64,000 nucleotides of DNA from Diplosphaera chodatii (GCA_032358165.1 JAALGY010000044.1:248001-312000), one strand, 5' to 3'. Positions 1-16,783 are shown, numbered from the stretch's first letter. Made by a program: numbers and translations. Notes: generated by a model not told the origin, from the sequence alone.

Positions 1-471
1 GGGTGTGCGTGCTTGGCGATCAGCAGCGCACACTCCAGCACGTCGATCTCCTCCTCACGTCGCTGCATCTGGTCGCTGTATGCCTCCAGGGCCTGCAGGC
101 GCCTGCAATTCAGCAATGTACTGGTGCTAGCTCCACCCTGCAGCAGTTCGGCGAATCAAGCGAAGCGTGATTTTGCAGCGTTTGAGATGCAAGGCTGCGT
201 GAGGTACAGACGGAGCACCTAGTGCTCAGAACCCACAGGTATTTACGGACAATGGACAACTGCCTACCGGGTGCGCTGCCGCAGCATGGTGGCGAAGCTG
301 GGTTCTGCTGTCGCATCTGGCGGGTCTGTGTCTGCGCTAGGAGCTGCCGCTGCATCACCAGCACCCACTCCCTCTCGCCCCTCGCGCTCGTCCAGCGGCT
401 GCTCCTGCCCTTCTTCAGGTTCCCGTGACTCACCGTCCAGGCTTTGCGCCACAAACCGCTGCAGCAGCGTC
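1..471 (-). CDS. SirB1/transglutaminase-like protein, internal fragment (gene continues past the window start)
   Basis: Two exons on the minus strand, 471-268 and 102-1. They join in frame through a GT donor (267-266) and a CAG acceptor (105-103), which gives a split Arg codon. The second exon reads ...RLQALEAYSDQMQRREEEID then VLECALLIAKHAHP. This resembles the N-terminal part of the SirB1/transglutaminase-like family, where an 'aLlIAkhaYPdLD' motif opens the domain. The first exon is acidic and low in complexity (EGREGVGAGD, DTDPPDATAEP). The conserved domain itself would lie outside the window. The first coding exon was not found. A short ATG-led stretch near 640-575 looks transit-peptide-like, but its phase does not match. 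The family call rests on one short motif, so it is tentative. Confidence 0.42.
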
Positions 472-1109
472 CTGCGTGCATTGGAGGGTTCCTTGTCATG
501 AGGACACGACAGAAATCATTGGTGTACTACTGAGCGAGTAGACATGTCGCTTGCCAGCAGCACCTTTGATGCAACGGTGTGTGGTGCAGCGCAAGGTGGT
601 GGCGTTCGCGGCCGGGTTGGCTGACATGACCCTGCGGTCTTGGACACCATCTGAACTGGTGCAACGAGATCATGGGGACGATTAGCATGTAGACTGTTAC
701 GTTTGCTTTCGAGATGCCTCCTGAACGTGGATGATAGCTCTGCTAGAAACCAGCTTCGTGCGTTATTTGGCGTGGCTCTGCCAGCAGCGCAGTATCACTG
801 CTGCTAACTGTGCTGCTCTCTGCAAGTCGGCAGCGGCTTTGCGGGCAGACGGAGTGCAAAATTGCAGTCGGACTGCAAGTCGACGTCGTCAGGGCGCGAC
901 ACACGTGAGCCATGCCTGCATCTTCATGTTGAAACTGCAACAGCGACATGAACTGATCTTTCAGAACAAAACCACCACACACATGCAGCGTGTGAATTGC
1001 TGTGAACAGCACTGATAGATGATCACGTTCCTGTGGCTGCGACTCGAGCGCTGTAGCATGATGGCGCAGAGGCACTTCAGCTAGATCGACAGTCCAGCAT
1101 GATGTTGCC
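472..1109. other. No gene resolved: 5' side of the SirB1-like gene and promoter side of the TMEM19-like gene
   Basis: No reading frame here has family resemblance or coding-like codon use. It probably holds the upstream exon(s) of the SirB1-like gene and the divergent promoter region. No repeat or RNA gene was seen. Confidence 0.4.
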
Positions 1110-2756
1110 ATGGAAGGCATGATGACGTCGCCGCCTGTATCTGCGCTGATAGCATCGGCGATAGCCTTGCGTGGCTACCGTCGCAAGTCTCTAAACAAGT
1201 CTGGTGAGGCGCACTTATGTCCAGAACCAATGGCAATGATGTCAGCGGCGGCATTGCAGTATGATGCAGCTGAAGGTCAAGGTGTCGAAGACCACCCTGC
1301 ACCTGGACAGGAGCATTGGCAGCGGCTCTGGTTGGGTATGTACACTGGAACTGCGGGACACGGTTTGGTTTGCCGCTGATCCTCTTCTACCTCAGCAGCA
1401 GCAAGGTGAGGTCTGGAAGATGCAGCTGAGCGCATTAGGAGGGCGTGACAACTGCACTTCCCGGCAGAGAAAGCGGCTATGACACAGACACACGGTTGTG
1501 TCGCTGTGCAGTTGACACACTGGCGGCAGGACGAGAAAGCCAAATTGGAGGCAGGCCACAAGGAGGGCGGCCAGCGCAACGCCTACCAGGTGCAGCAGAT
1601 GACGATGACGCTGCTGCACCGTGTGCTTTGCCGCGATGGCGCTGGTGGCACACATGCACATTGCACCTCGGCCGAACTGCAGGTGCTCGCAAACAGCCTT
1701 GGCGGGCTGCTGCTTGCCCTGGCGGCACGGCATGGGGAGCCCTCAGCCAGCAGAGCCGCGTTCTGCCTAGCGGCTTTCCTGGTAGGTCGTTGCACCGTTC
1801 GGCAGTCTGCAGCTCTGGAGTGCATGCTTCGACATGTGTTCAGTGCAAGTACCAGTACTGCTGCGCCTGTTCAAGTGCAGGGACACTATGCCAGCTGCGC
1901 CGCTGACACCTGGGCCAGCGAGGTGGGCATCCTCAGCAGCAGCCCGCCGCGGCTCATCACCACGCTGCAGGCGAGGACCTGCGCTGCCCCGCAGATCCGC
2001 CCAGCACATCACTAGTTGCAACAAGGGCGCAAGCTGCACAGGGGTGCAGCCTGGAGGGCTCGTGCAGCAGCTAGAGACCTGGGGCCATGCTGACCCTGCA
2101 GGTGATGCGGCCAGGCGTCAACGGTGGCATCTCGGCACTGGGCACAGGCGCTGGCTTGGCAGGTGAGCCGCTGGGCGGATGCTGTTATAATAACAGGTAC
2201 AACGTTGCTGCAGCATGTCTCCTTGCTAAGAGCAGCAGAGATGTCCTGCTCATATGCTGCAGGTGGACTGTTCATTGGAGCAGCGTCCTGGGCGCTGGAA
2301 GTGCTTGCGCCCAGCTCCATACCAGGCACAGTGGCGCCAGGCAACTTTGGAACCAGCAGCCTGTTTGCGCCAGGGGCATTCGGGGCCTGGAACCTGGTGC
2401 TGGGGCTGCTGGGCGGTGCGGCTGGCAATGCCATCGACTCAATTTTGGGGGCCACACTGCAGTTCAGCGGTCTGGATTTCAGGTAACAGCATGTGCACAT
2501 TTTCACGCCGGAAGTGTCAGCTGCTGCCAGTACCTGCCACACGTTACGCAAGGGTACTAGATTGTTGGACTGAGTCAAGCTCTGCTCATGTAGGAGCGGC
2601 AAGGTGGTTTCTGTGCCAGGGCAGGATGTGAAGAGGATCTGCGGCCGCAATGTGCTCAGCAACGATGCTGTCAACTTCCTATCTGCGATGCTTGCAGCAC
2701 TGCTCACGGGGGCTATTGCCTGGCATTGGGTCAGCTTGAGCACTGGCAGCACCTAA
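1110..2756 (+). CDS. TMEM19/VTE6-type DUF92 integral membrane protein
   Basis: Eight exons (1110-1203, 1311-1405, 1512-1589, 1683-1781, 1881-1970, 2102-2162, 2263-2482, 2594-2756) give 299 residues, the usual size of the DUF92/TMEM19 family. Family landmarks occur in order: RGYRRKSLNKSG near the start; SSSKLTHW followed by KEGGQRNAYQVLAN; DTWASEVGILS then PRLITT; RPGVNGGISALGT; GNAIDSILGATLQFSG; and NVLSNDAVNFLSAML at the C-terminus. The protein is hydrophobic with several membrane spans. In plants the homologue VTE6 is a plastid phytyl-phosphate kinase of tocopherol and phylloquinone synthesis. Here no transit peptide precedes the first membrane span, so plastid targeting is not shown and the function is inferred. 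Intron 5 (1971-2101) starts with GC. The 3' end faces ArgC 239 bp away. Confidence 0.92.
1971..2101 (+). other. GC-AG intron (intron 5 of the TMEM19-like gene)
   Basis: The intron starts CAG|GCGAGG and ends CTGCAG|GTG. No GT lies between the end of the conserved coding stretch (PRLITTLQ) and the next in-frame stop, so an ordinary donor cannot replace it. Both flanking exons are phase 0 and the join gives the conserved LITTLQ-VMRPGVNGG. Confidence 0.8.
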
Positions 2757-2994
2757 TGGGTCGAGTACCGTAGACTGGCTGCAAAAGTCGAGCATTGCAG
2801 CTCATGAACTTGAGAGTAATCAAATGTAGTAGTGTGACGACTTGCCCACATGCAACCTCAACATCAGGGCAGTGCCGATATCCAGCAGCATGGCACACAC
2901 ATCTGGTCGATGCAGTCGCCTCGCATCAATCATATCATACATGGGTGTTAGATCCAGTGCACTTGGGAACAATGCAGACGAGCAATGGCACAGC

Positions 2995-5511
2995 TCAGGG
3001 GAACATCGCTTGCTGCAGCAGCCCCGTCTCCTCAGGCATCCCCATGATCAAATTCATATTCTGCAGTGCCTGACCGCTGGCGCCCTGCAGAGCGAGTGCA
3101 CCAAAACTCCGCATCAGCGTGCCAGGATGACAGGTCCACCACCCATCGCTACCCTCAGCACCAAAGTTCGTGCAGTCCCTGGGGCTGTAAGGTATGCTTT
3201 AGTGACAAGCCATGGTGAGCAGGACTCGGATGATCGACCCTACCTTCACAAGGTTGTCGATGACGCAGATGACAATGGCGCGCCCCGGCAACCGGTCTTC
3301 GAAGACCCCAATGAGGACGTAGTTGCTGCCGCGCACATGCCGCGTGTGCGGGATCTCTCCCTTGGGCAGGACCTGCACACACGCTCAGGATAAGCACATG
3401 TCTGTTCAGTTGACAAACGCTCATAAGCTTGCGACAACACTCACATTGGGTTTATCGATGAAGTGCTCTCAGCTCGCTGACTGGTAGCTAGCTTGGAGCG
3501 TCTCGAGAAAGCCAACCGGCAGCTCACCTGGACAAAGGTCTCCTCTGCATACTGCTGCTGCAGCGCGGAGCGCAGGTCGTCGACCGACGTGCCGCTGGTC
3601 ATCCGCACGTAGCAGTCGCTCTCCATGCCGCGGCTGAAGGGCATCAGGTGCGGCGTGAAGCTCACCCTGACGTCGCTGCCCGCTGCCTCGCTCAGCCCCT
3701 GCGGAAGCAGTGCCAACATGACTTAGTGTATCCACACAGCGGTGGAGAATCAAAGCGATGGCGTGCATTTGATGGTGTCAGGCAACCTCATGACCTCGGC
3801 AGCGCAGCCTTGGCAGCAGTGATGTACCTGCTCGATCTCGGGCATGTGCCGGTGACGCGACACGCCGTATGCATTCATGCCCTCCGCGATCTCGGTGTAC
3901 AGGAACGCCTGCTTCACAGAGCGCCCCGCACCGCTGACGCCGCTCTTTGCATCAATGATGATGTCATCCTGCGGCAGAAATCAAACAGGCTCAGGCGTAA
4001 ATGCAATGTTCTCATTGTATCAATGGATGTGGGCGTGCCAGGGTGCCATGTCTTCCGGCTGTGCCACAATGTCTGCGGGAACGTGCATACCCCCTCAATG
4101 AGTTTCCTCTGCAGCAGCGGCGCCAGCGGCAGCTGCACAGAGGTCGGATAGCACCCCGGGTTGGCCACAAGGCGAGCGCTCCTGCGGGGTATCGAACCAC
4201 ATGTCCATCAGGGAATCCTGGGTACCTTATTCGAAGCATGATCATGCGATATGAGTGCGTTCTGGCTGTACACTCGTTGACTGTCCACCTAACTGCCGTC
4301 AACATGAATTCACAAACCTGATGGCCTCGCGGTTGAGCTCAGTCAGACCATACACCGCCTCCTTCTGCAGCTCCTTGGCCTTGTGCTCACCGCCGTACCT
4401 GCGAAGCAATTCTGACCCAGATTGCTCACAAGTCACCGTGCACAGGTGCAATCAGAAGTGTCACAGGTGGAGCATACTCTGCAGCATACACAGCACGGAA
4501 ACATGCAGCCTCCGCACCACTCTGCGTAGGTGTCAACGTTCCGCAACCGGAAGTCGGCTGACAGGTCCACCACCTTGATGTGGCGCGGCAGCTGCGAGAT
4601 GATCTCCTGCGGCCGGCCAACACTCACACGCCCCTCAGCTGGATCGGGTTGCCCTTGTGCAGATTTACGCATCAGCTTGAACTGCTTGCCGAAACCTCAG
4701 ACGGTATTGCATCGAATGTGGTGCGCCGAGCAATGGCACTCACCTGTGTGGTGGCGTGTGGCAAGCAGCAGAAGGCAGCATCGATGCCGTCCCAGTCCAC
4801 GTCGCCCGTCTTGACCAGCTTTGGCACATCGGCAGCCATCTTCAGGTGCGGGAACACCTCATGGAACGCCTGCGGCAGTGCGGCACCGTGTCAGTACCGT
4901 CAGACATCTTCACCGGCTGCGAATGTCCGCACCACCGCTTTTGCCTTCGACGTGCTGGTGGTCTGAAATCACGCCAGGGCACAGGAGCACGCTTTGCGAC
5001 TCACCTTGCCGGCCTGGGTCTCGCCGGTGAGGACCTTCACAGCAAAGGTGGGGTGGAGCGCCAGCAGCCGGACCACCTCCTCGCCCGTATACCCGCTGGC
5101 GCCCAGCACCGCGATGCGCGTCTGCGCCTGGGAGCCATTGCTGCTCCCCACCACTGCGCCTTGTGCCTGCGGCATATTGTATGAAGTTCGCGAAGGTTTC
5201 TGAGGCGCAATGCACCATCCACAAGGATGTGAAAGGCATGTTACCTGACAAAGCAGCATGAGCCTGTGATCGATGGCCGGCAGATGCACCAGGTGTGGCT
5301 GACATAGGGTTGCAGTTGCGTGTTGACTTGCAACTAAAGGCCTTAGAGTCGAGCAAACTGTGCATTTGTCGACATCGCATACCGTTTGCTCTCCAACGAC
5401 GGGCGCTGAGGCCGCATGGCAGACAAGGCGCTTGTTGCACCTGCGCTGAGCATGCTGCCTCTGCGGCAGATTGCAGACGAGTCGCTGCGGCGTCGATACG
5501 ACGGCCACCAT
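2995..5511 (-). CDS. argC: N-acetyl-gamma-glutamyl-phosphate reductase, plastid type
   Basis: Ten exons (5511-5383, 5166-5005, 4869-4744, 4606-4518, 4398-4318, 4181-4091, 3968-3828, 3698-3528, 3372-3244, 3084-2995) encode 402 residues. The enzyme reduces N-acetylglutamyl phosphate to the semialdehyde in arginine synthesis, using NADPH. Residues 1 to about 40 are rich in Arg, Gln, Ala and Ser with few acids, which suggests a chloroplast transit peptide. The Rossmann motif GASGYTG is at 65-71, followed by DLSADFRL. The catalytic Cys lies in ANPGCYPT (C206), and the conserved RHRHMPE is near 264-270. All splice sites are GT-AG and the frame is continuous. The gene diverges from the NuSAP-like gene across 327 bp. 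Confidence 0.97.
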
Positions 5512-5838
5512 CGTATGCTAATTGAGGTTCAAATTGGAACAGGATCGGGAGGTGATCACAGCAATGTCCCTGTTGCCAAGCTGCAGATCCTGCACGGAAG
5601 AGCATGTGCTCATGACGTAATCCAAGGGTTTACGGCTTCAAAACCGCAGCTGTCGCTTGGCAAGGCACAGATCCACAGAATGCCTTTCATTTTTGGCAAG
5701 CGGACAACAGATTCGTGGGCACGCGCCTGATACGTTGCATTGCAGTCGAAGCGTCCTCACGTTGTGCAGGTCCCTGCCTCCCTCGCTGCCACATCCGCGT
5801 CTTTTCAACTCTTGGCAGTCGACCAACTGTGAGACGGC
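5512..5838. promoter_or_regulatory. Shared upstream region of the divergent ArgC and NuSAP-like genes
   Basis: 327 bp between two ATG codons pointing away from each other. It must hold both 5' UTRs and core promoters. No TATA box or other motif was recognised with confidence. Confidence 0.4.
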
Positions 5839-8835
5839 ATGGAGGCGCTCCGCGCAATATCGTACGCCGAAGCCACTGCACAGCTGCGGAAGGCGAAGCG
5901 CGTAGAGCTGCAGAAGCTGGCCAAGGAGGCGGGCACCAAGGTGTGGAGACGAGAAAGCTGGTGCATGAGCAGTCATGCACGTGAAACGACCGGGCCCACT
6001 CGGCTGAGCGCGCTGCGCATTCGGCTACATGAAATAGGCGTATACATTAGTGTGTATATGTCAGGCACTAGCGGGCACGCTGCAGTCACGGTCAATGAAC
6101 CTGGCAACCTCGTTCCATGGTCTGCAGGCAAACGTCAAGAACGTGGACATCATCGCGAGCATCCTGCAAGTCCTCAAGGAGACGCAGCCTGAGAACCATG
6201 ATGGTTTTCGGTCTGAGGCGCCTTCAGCATCTCCCGTGGCGGACGTAGGGGCACAGCCCGTGCCGCCACCCACAGCAGCGACCGCCGTACAGAGTCCAAA
6301 TGCAACCGCAGCTGTACCTGTTAGCGGAAACGCGGATCCGTTACCACCTCAGCAGGCAGTCGTGGATGCAGTGAGTGCCGACGCATGCACCACACCCACA
6401 GCATCCAGCAGCCCGCTGGCTGCCTCAGCGGCATTGGAGCCTGCGTCACCAGCGGCAGCAGCCTCGCCTGCAGCGCTAGAGGCCCACGCAGTGCCTCTCA
6501 GTCCTGTGCTTGCCGCCCCTCCGGCTGCAGCACCGCCGGCTCCGGCACCACAGCCAGCAGCAGGCCCCGACCTCATGGCTGAAGCGCGCGCCATGGCCCA
6601 GCAGGTGAGGACCCAGGTCGTTGTGATAGATCTTGCGAGAGGGTCACCATGCACGATGCTGGAGAGGACACACACGCAGCTCGAGCCGGCGTCGTCACTG
6701 GACGCTCTCCGTCAGCGTTTCGCAGTGTAGTTCTGAAGTCATATGTGTATGACTTGACCCACAGGTGCGGACGGCGGGCAAGCGGCCGCCGCCGACGCCG
6801 GCGCGCACCCCGGGCCGCCGCAGCCTCGCCGCCTCGGCGCTCGGCAACCGCCTGCGCGCCCTCGGCAGCGGCGTCGGCACGCCCGGCGCAGCAGGTGAGG
6901 CAGTGCACATGTGGAGCAGATCGCCGACTGTGCAGCATGGTGCGAATGCTGCGCTTGTGGCTGCATGTCCGCCGCTTCATCGAATCGTGCAGCTGCACTG
7001 TCCATGCACACAGTCCTAGACCCGAATCTGGACAGCTGCTTTGCACCATGCTGTGCAGGTGCTTCGGTGGGGCAGCCACTGTTCGGCAGCCCTGCAGCAC
7101 CCGCAGGCCCCGGCCGCGTCAGCCTCAGCAGCGCCGCCAGTGGCTCACTCGCCAGCTACAGCGCCTCACAGGTATGCTCGTCTGCAGACTCTGCATTCTT
7201 GTATGGTCTGCCAGACCGCTGCAACCTCCAGCTCTCGAAACGACCGACGTAGCCAGCAGCTCTGACCAGAGCTGATGTTGACGTGAGGTGACCCCACATG
7301 GACCGGCGCTCTCCTCATGTCCCGTGGCATCTGCTTTGCCTGCAGGGACGCATCAGCATGGGCGCTGATGCGGCGCTGAGGGGGGCGCTCACCTCCGCGG
7401 CCCCCACCACCAGCTGCGACCTGTCGCCGGGCCTGCTCACGATCCCCGGAACCTCTGCTGCAATGGGCGCAGTCGCGGCCGCCACCAGCAGCGCTGCTGT
7501 GGGTGTGGTTGTTGGAAGCAGCGAGGAGGAAGCTGGCGGGTGGCGGGGCGCCACAGAGGCGCAGCTGCGGGAGATGGAGCGCGCCTGGGACGAGTACAAG
7601 GTGGGACGGGGATTGCGAGTCACAGCAGTACAGCATCGGACTCACGATGACGTCCAGTCGTGCTTTCAAACTGCAACCCAGCAGTCGCCTGTGCAGCAGG
7701 GGGTTGCACTGCGCATGAAGTTGCGCCCTCTCGGAGCGATTGTCAGCTGGTGGCCTTGCAATCACTGAGGCGGCTGCTGCGACATCCCCATCTGCAAGGC
7801 AGGTAGCAGGTCCTGCGAGCAACAATGTGACATACTGCTTGTGATACGCAGGCCGGGTCGCCGGGGTGGCGGGCGCCCAGCCCAGCAACCGTGGCGGCCA
7901 AGGGCGCGGCGCTGGCCGCCGCCGGCTTCACCACCGTGCACACGCCGCTGCGGCCACTGCAGCACGCGCCCGCCAGGTGCCCCGCGGCATTGATGGCCAA
8001 ACGTGCATTGCCCACCGCCCTGCTCAGCTTCTTGCGCCTGGCGTTGATCGGTAACTGCCAGCATGCGAGGCGTGCGGGCAGCTGGAGTGCTGACCAGAGT
8101 GTCCATTGCAACATGGCTTGATGAAATGTAAGTGCGGTGCGCTGCAGGACACCGTTGTCCATCGCAAACAAGCTCGCTGCGGGCAGTGTGGTGGCGGGCG
8201 ACGAGAATGCTGGCTTGAACACGCCGCACGCTGCTGCCAAGGTGCACTCCAGCTTCTGGGGGATGACTGGACGCGCAGAAAATGCTCTCTGCTCTGGAGA
8301 TATCAGGCCTGTGTCATTGGATGCCTGCTCGCCATTGTGGGGCGTTGGTGCTGAGGCAGCACATCCGCCATGCTGCAGGCAGGGCAGCCGCCCAGCAAGC
8401 TCGCCAGCGCCAGCCGCATCCCGCCGCCCACGCCAGCCAGCAGCCGCAAGGGGGGCGCCATGCACGGTGGCAGCGCCATCCCACGCCCCAGCCCAGGTGC
8501 TTGCAGACGCTTTGCCGGGCCTTCAGCCCGTGCCTTTAGTATGCCTGCATGCACACGTCCTTGACTAAGGAGCATGCCTGCCACATGCCTCCCTCTGTTG
8601 CCCACAGAACACGGCGTTTGCCATGTTGCGCTGCCGGCAACCCTGCAACCCTGTGTAATTGCTGATCCCGAGCACGTGCTGGCCTGCAGCCAACATCAAG
8701 GGGCCCGGGCGTGCAAACGCCATGCGGGCCGCGACGGGTGGGGCGGCCCCCTCCGGCATCGACCGTGCGCGGCGTGCAGAGGAGGCGTTCCAGGCGCGGC
8801 GGGCGCTGGCAGCCGTGCGGGCGGCGCAGAAGTGA
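5839..8835 (+). CDS. NuSAP-like (nucleolar and spindle-associated) protein
   Basis: Nine exons (5839-5940, 6128-6604, 6765-6894, 7059-7171, 7346-7600, 7852-7976, 8148-8241, 8379-8496, 8690-8835) give 519 residues in one frame. The N-terminus (residues about 15-50: KRVELQKLAKEAG, then ANVKNVDIIASIL) is a SAP-like helix pair close to that of NuSAP, which binds chromatin and spindle microtubules in mitosis. The rest is low complexity: an Ala/Pro-rich stretch from about 60 to 190, then basic Ser/Thr/Pro segments (KRPPPTPARTPGRR; a second TP-rich block with SRKGG) and a charged C-terminal helix (RARRAEEAFQARRALAAVR). This layout fits a microtubule-binding protein. The exon 7 donor has a second in-frame option 51 nt downstream. 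Without the SAP-like start the family would not be recognisable. Confidence 0.62.
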
Positions 8836-9239
8836 CGAGCAGCCCCGCCGCTGCAGCTGGCTGGCAGACTTGTGTGCACTGCCAGAAATGCCGTTGCAGC
8901 AGCAGCGTGTGCTGGCCTGTGTGTTCAGGGTGTGCAGAGAGCGCAGCCCCTCGGCCACACTAGGGTGGTGTTACTGCGCTAGTAGCAATGTTCAGGATAT
9001 TGTCGGTTCTGCAGCCTGTCGAAGTTGATGCTGCTGCCTTGGCCAGGAGGGACGTGTGTGACGTGCTCGCTCTGCACTGGTCTCAAGGGTTGCAAACTCA
9101 CATCGGATGGACCAACGGCAGGGAAACCTCTGCTCATTGCAATGCTGCATCGCGACATACTTCTGTGCAATACGGTAGGCAAGGCGCTTCCTGCTGGCAA
9201 GACCATAGCGTGCTAGGCTAGACTACATGTCTAGTGTCT
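8836..9239. other. Convergent intergenic region
   Basis: 404 bp between the stop codons of the NuSAP-like and RBM42-like genes, taken to be overlapping or abutting 3' UTRs. Nothing else was seen. Confidence 0.4.
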
Positions 9240-11263
9240 TCATTTGTGCAATACGCCCCTGCCGCCACGCCCACCGCGGCCGCCCTTCCCTCCCCGCCCA
9301 CCCTTGCCCTTGTAAGTGTTCCTCTCCTGCAGGCCACTCGCACACTTGCAACTGTCAGTTCCCTTATGACGTCTGCCCAGCAGACTGCAGGACATGCACC
9401 AGTATTGACACCAGCAGCTTCTGCAGCAATATCGGGTAGCCTGAGACCGTTGCATCCGTGTGCATCCCGCACCTCCCAGCTGGACTTGCGCAGCTTGCAG
9501 GGGCGGTTGCCGACGTACTTGCCGTCCATCTCGCGCAGCGCTTTGGCGCCCGTGGCCGGGTCCCGGAAACTCACAAAGCCATAGCCTGCGGCAGGTGGAC
9601 AGAACCTCAGCTGGTAGAGCACCATCAGGCATGCTTTGCAATAGGGGCTTCCACTGCGGGCTGGCCTCTGCCTTGAAAGTGGGTATTGCTTGTCCACGCC
9701 TTGCACACCACACCTTTGTTCTTGTTGTTCAGTTTGTTCTTGATCATCTTGCCCATTTGGAAGCCATCGTAATGCTGGAAGGCCTTGCACAGCACCTGCG
9801 CAGGGACGAACGTGTCCTGACCGTGCGCTCTGGAATTGCTGCTTAGCTTGCAATCGCCTGTGCTTGGGGAGCTCCAATGCCAGTACAGCACAAGCTGCAT
9901 GTAGCAGCCACACAAGGCACCTCGTCTGTGACCTCTGGCCCCATGTCTCCCACGAAGATCCTGAAGTCGTTCTCTGGCCATTCTATCAGTGTGGGATCCC
10001 ACCTGCAGACACATGCAAGCACTGGTGTTAGCAGGCATTCGTTTTCATGCCGCCTACAACCATGTCGGGAGGTGTCGTGCAAGGTCAGGATGGCAGCTGG
10101 CTGTACCCACCACTTTTTGCCGGCAGCGCTGCGAGATACGGCGGGCTGGTGCTGCTTGGTGCCGTCGGCTCCTTGGCTCGCAAACGCTGCCCGCACGCTC
10201 GCAAGCTGCGCCTCATTGCTGACTGCAACGTTAATACCAGGGCAAGCTCAGTACTAGTTGTTGCAACGGTCAGACTAGACCATCATTCAGCCATTGGGGC
10301 AATGCCATAATCATTGCATAATGAGCGCTGAGCAGTGCAGCACCTGGCTGTCCAGCATAGGTTTGCGCCACGCCCGCAAGAGGCGGCGGCCTCAGTTGGT
10401 ACTGGTCAGGCTGCGGCTGCGCTGCCCCTGGCATTGGCACCTGTACGATCAGGGCGTGCTGCTCTCAAGAGTTCAGCATCATCCTCGGAACTTCCAAGCA
10501 CAAAGAATGCAAAATGTCTTTCATCTCTGCACTGCATGCCTGCTGAGCAGGCCAAGGCTCCAGCGCACCATCATAGGTGGCGGGAACATGGGGGGCGGGA
10601 ATGGCGGCGGGAACCCAGGTGGTGGGAACGGCAGCATACCGGGCGGCGGCATGCCCGGCGGCTGCAAAGGGCCTGCTTGCGGGCCTGCGATCGGACCTGC
10701 GGCAGCCTGCGGATGGGCAGTGTAAGATGCTGTTGCCATATTGCCAGGATGAACGTAATTAAGCCCTTGTGTGTATGTAATGCTGTCATAAGTCCAGGGT
10801 TCGGGTGGCAGATGCATGCTTGGTGCCGGGCGTATATGAGGATGACTGCAGGCAGCGCAGGCAACACCTGCTGGTGCTGTGTCACAGGAGTGCCCGCTGC
10901 CGCGGGCCCTGACTGTATTTGCGGACCCGCTGGCGACGGCCCAGTGTGAATCTGAGGGCCCGCAGGCGACGCCAGCCTTGGAGGCGGCGGCAGGTTGCCC
11001 TGTGAGCAGGGGTGTGCAGGTTGGGCATGGTGACAAGTGCCTCCATTGCAGCAAGTGCACCCTCCGGGTGAGAGTATGCTGTGCACATCCGCACTGATGC
11101 CATACTCTGAATAGCTCAACAGCAAACACTCTGTGCAGTGCCGTGCTTGTTGCGAGTACAGAGCATGCGCCAGTCCCACCTGCGATGGGGCTGCGGAATG
11201 GCCACCCGCGTTCCCAATTTCCGCCTCGAACCGTGCAAGCTCCGCCTGCAGGTCCGCCATCAT
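9240..11263 (-). CDS. RBM42-like RNA-binding protein (RRM plus RGG tail)
   Basis: Nine exons (11263-11180, 10999-10868, 10706-10569, 10440-10344, 10222-10111, 10002-9921, 9795-9714, 9585-9473, 9326-9240) give 308 residues. Order: an acidic start (MMADLQAELARFEAEI); a Pro-rich region with repeats of PAGPQI and GMPPPGM/PFPPPGF types; the hallmark WDPTLIEWPENDFRIFVGD leading into the RRM (about 200-280) with RNP1-like GYGFVSF and EMDGKYVGNRP; then a short basic tail with five GRG-type repeats. RBM42 proteins bind RNA and associate with hnRNP K in animals, and with splicing or stress responses in plants. Which applies here is unknown. An 11-C tract sits just upstream of the start codon. Confidence 0.93.
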
Positions 11264-11275
11264 ATCTTACGTCCT

Positions 11276-11286
11276 CCCCCCCCCCC
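11276..11286. repeat. C11 homopolymer upstream of the RBM42-like start
   Basis: Eleven consecutive C bases on the plus strand (G11 on the transcribed side), 13 to 23 nt 5' of the RBM42-like ATG. It is either in the 5' UTR or in the core promoter. Confidence 0.95.
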
Positions 11287-12114
11287 GCCGCGTTGTGTGC
11301 AAGGGGCTGCGGCTTGGAGCTCTCGGGTCGTCTAAGCGGGTTGCCTCCCCAAGCGTTGCTGCCGCCAAGGTGTGCAGGGAGGTGTGATCCTGCACAACGC
11401 AGCTGCCAAGGACCAGTGTGCGTAGATGAGGAGCCGCAGTCACCTCCGTGTAAGTTTGCTGAGGGCTTGTTGGCTTATTTGGCTCTGGGTCAGGAAGGCA
11501 GTGTGAGTGCTGCTGAGATTGACTATTTGATGATGGATCGGTTTCCGCTCGAGAGTTGATGAGCTCGGAGAGGAATGGAGATCACACAAGCCTACTGCGC
11601 AAACCGTCTGCTGGCAAGGAAAGCAACTGTGAGGTGTGCTCATGATCGCTGGAATGCTACATCAAGGCTCAGGCGCGAGGAAGCAGACACCACTTCCGTC
11701 AGCTGCGTTGGTCTCTACTGGTGCAGCATACCGTTTCACTTCTGCTCGTTGCCGGTTGCCGCTTTGCAACGGTCTTGACACCAACGCAGCGTGCTGGCAA
11801 CAGCAGCATCACTGAACAAGCCATCACACATACTTTGAACTGGCAACCAAGAAGACTTGCGCTGAGAGCCTAATCAAGCTTCATACGGGCATACATATTG
11901 CAGATTTCGCATGTAGCTACATGCAGTAGGGCGCTTGCTTCCTAATGGCCAGGAAGGACTGCTGCGTCAGCAGCGCATGCGCACATGCATGCAGCTTTCT
12001 ATGCAGATCTGGCTAAGTGCGGATTTGTGACGGCGAATCGGTCGACTGGAGCGTACGTGAGCTGGCACAGAGCCACAATTGAGCAAAGGGACCTCGGGTC
12101 CCAAGCGAAGCGGC
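11287..12114. other. Divergent intergenic region, RBM42-like / GCN5
   Basis: About 830 bp with no convincing exon. A plus-strand frame ending near 11557 is open but resembles no family. It probably holds two 5' UTRs and promoters. Confidence 0.4.

Positions 12115-16783
<4,669 letters not shown>

Noticed and set aside
2012..2752. 246-codon minus-strand frame antisense to the TMEM19-like gene
   Set aside because: A shadow of GC-rich coding sequence. The opposite strand has perfect family conservation and splice sites.
8608..8652. Extra 15-codon exon in the NuSAP-like gene
   Set aside because: It has splice-like borders, but including it breaks the phase between exons 8 and 9, which join directly as PSP-A-NIKG.
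11143..11559. 138-codon plus-strand frame upstream of GCN5
   Set aside because: It overlaps RBM42-like exon 1 in antisense and shows no family resemblance.
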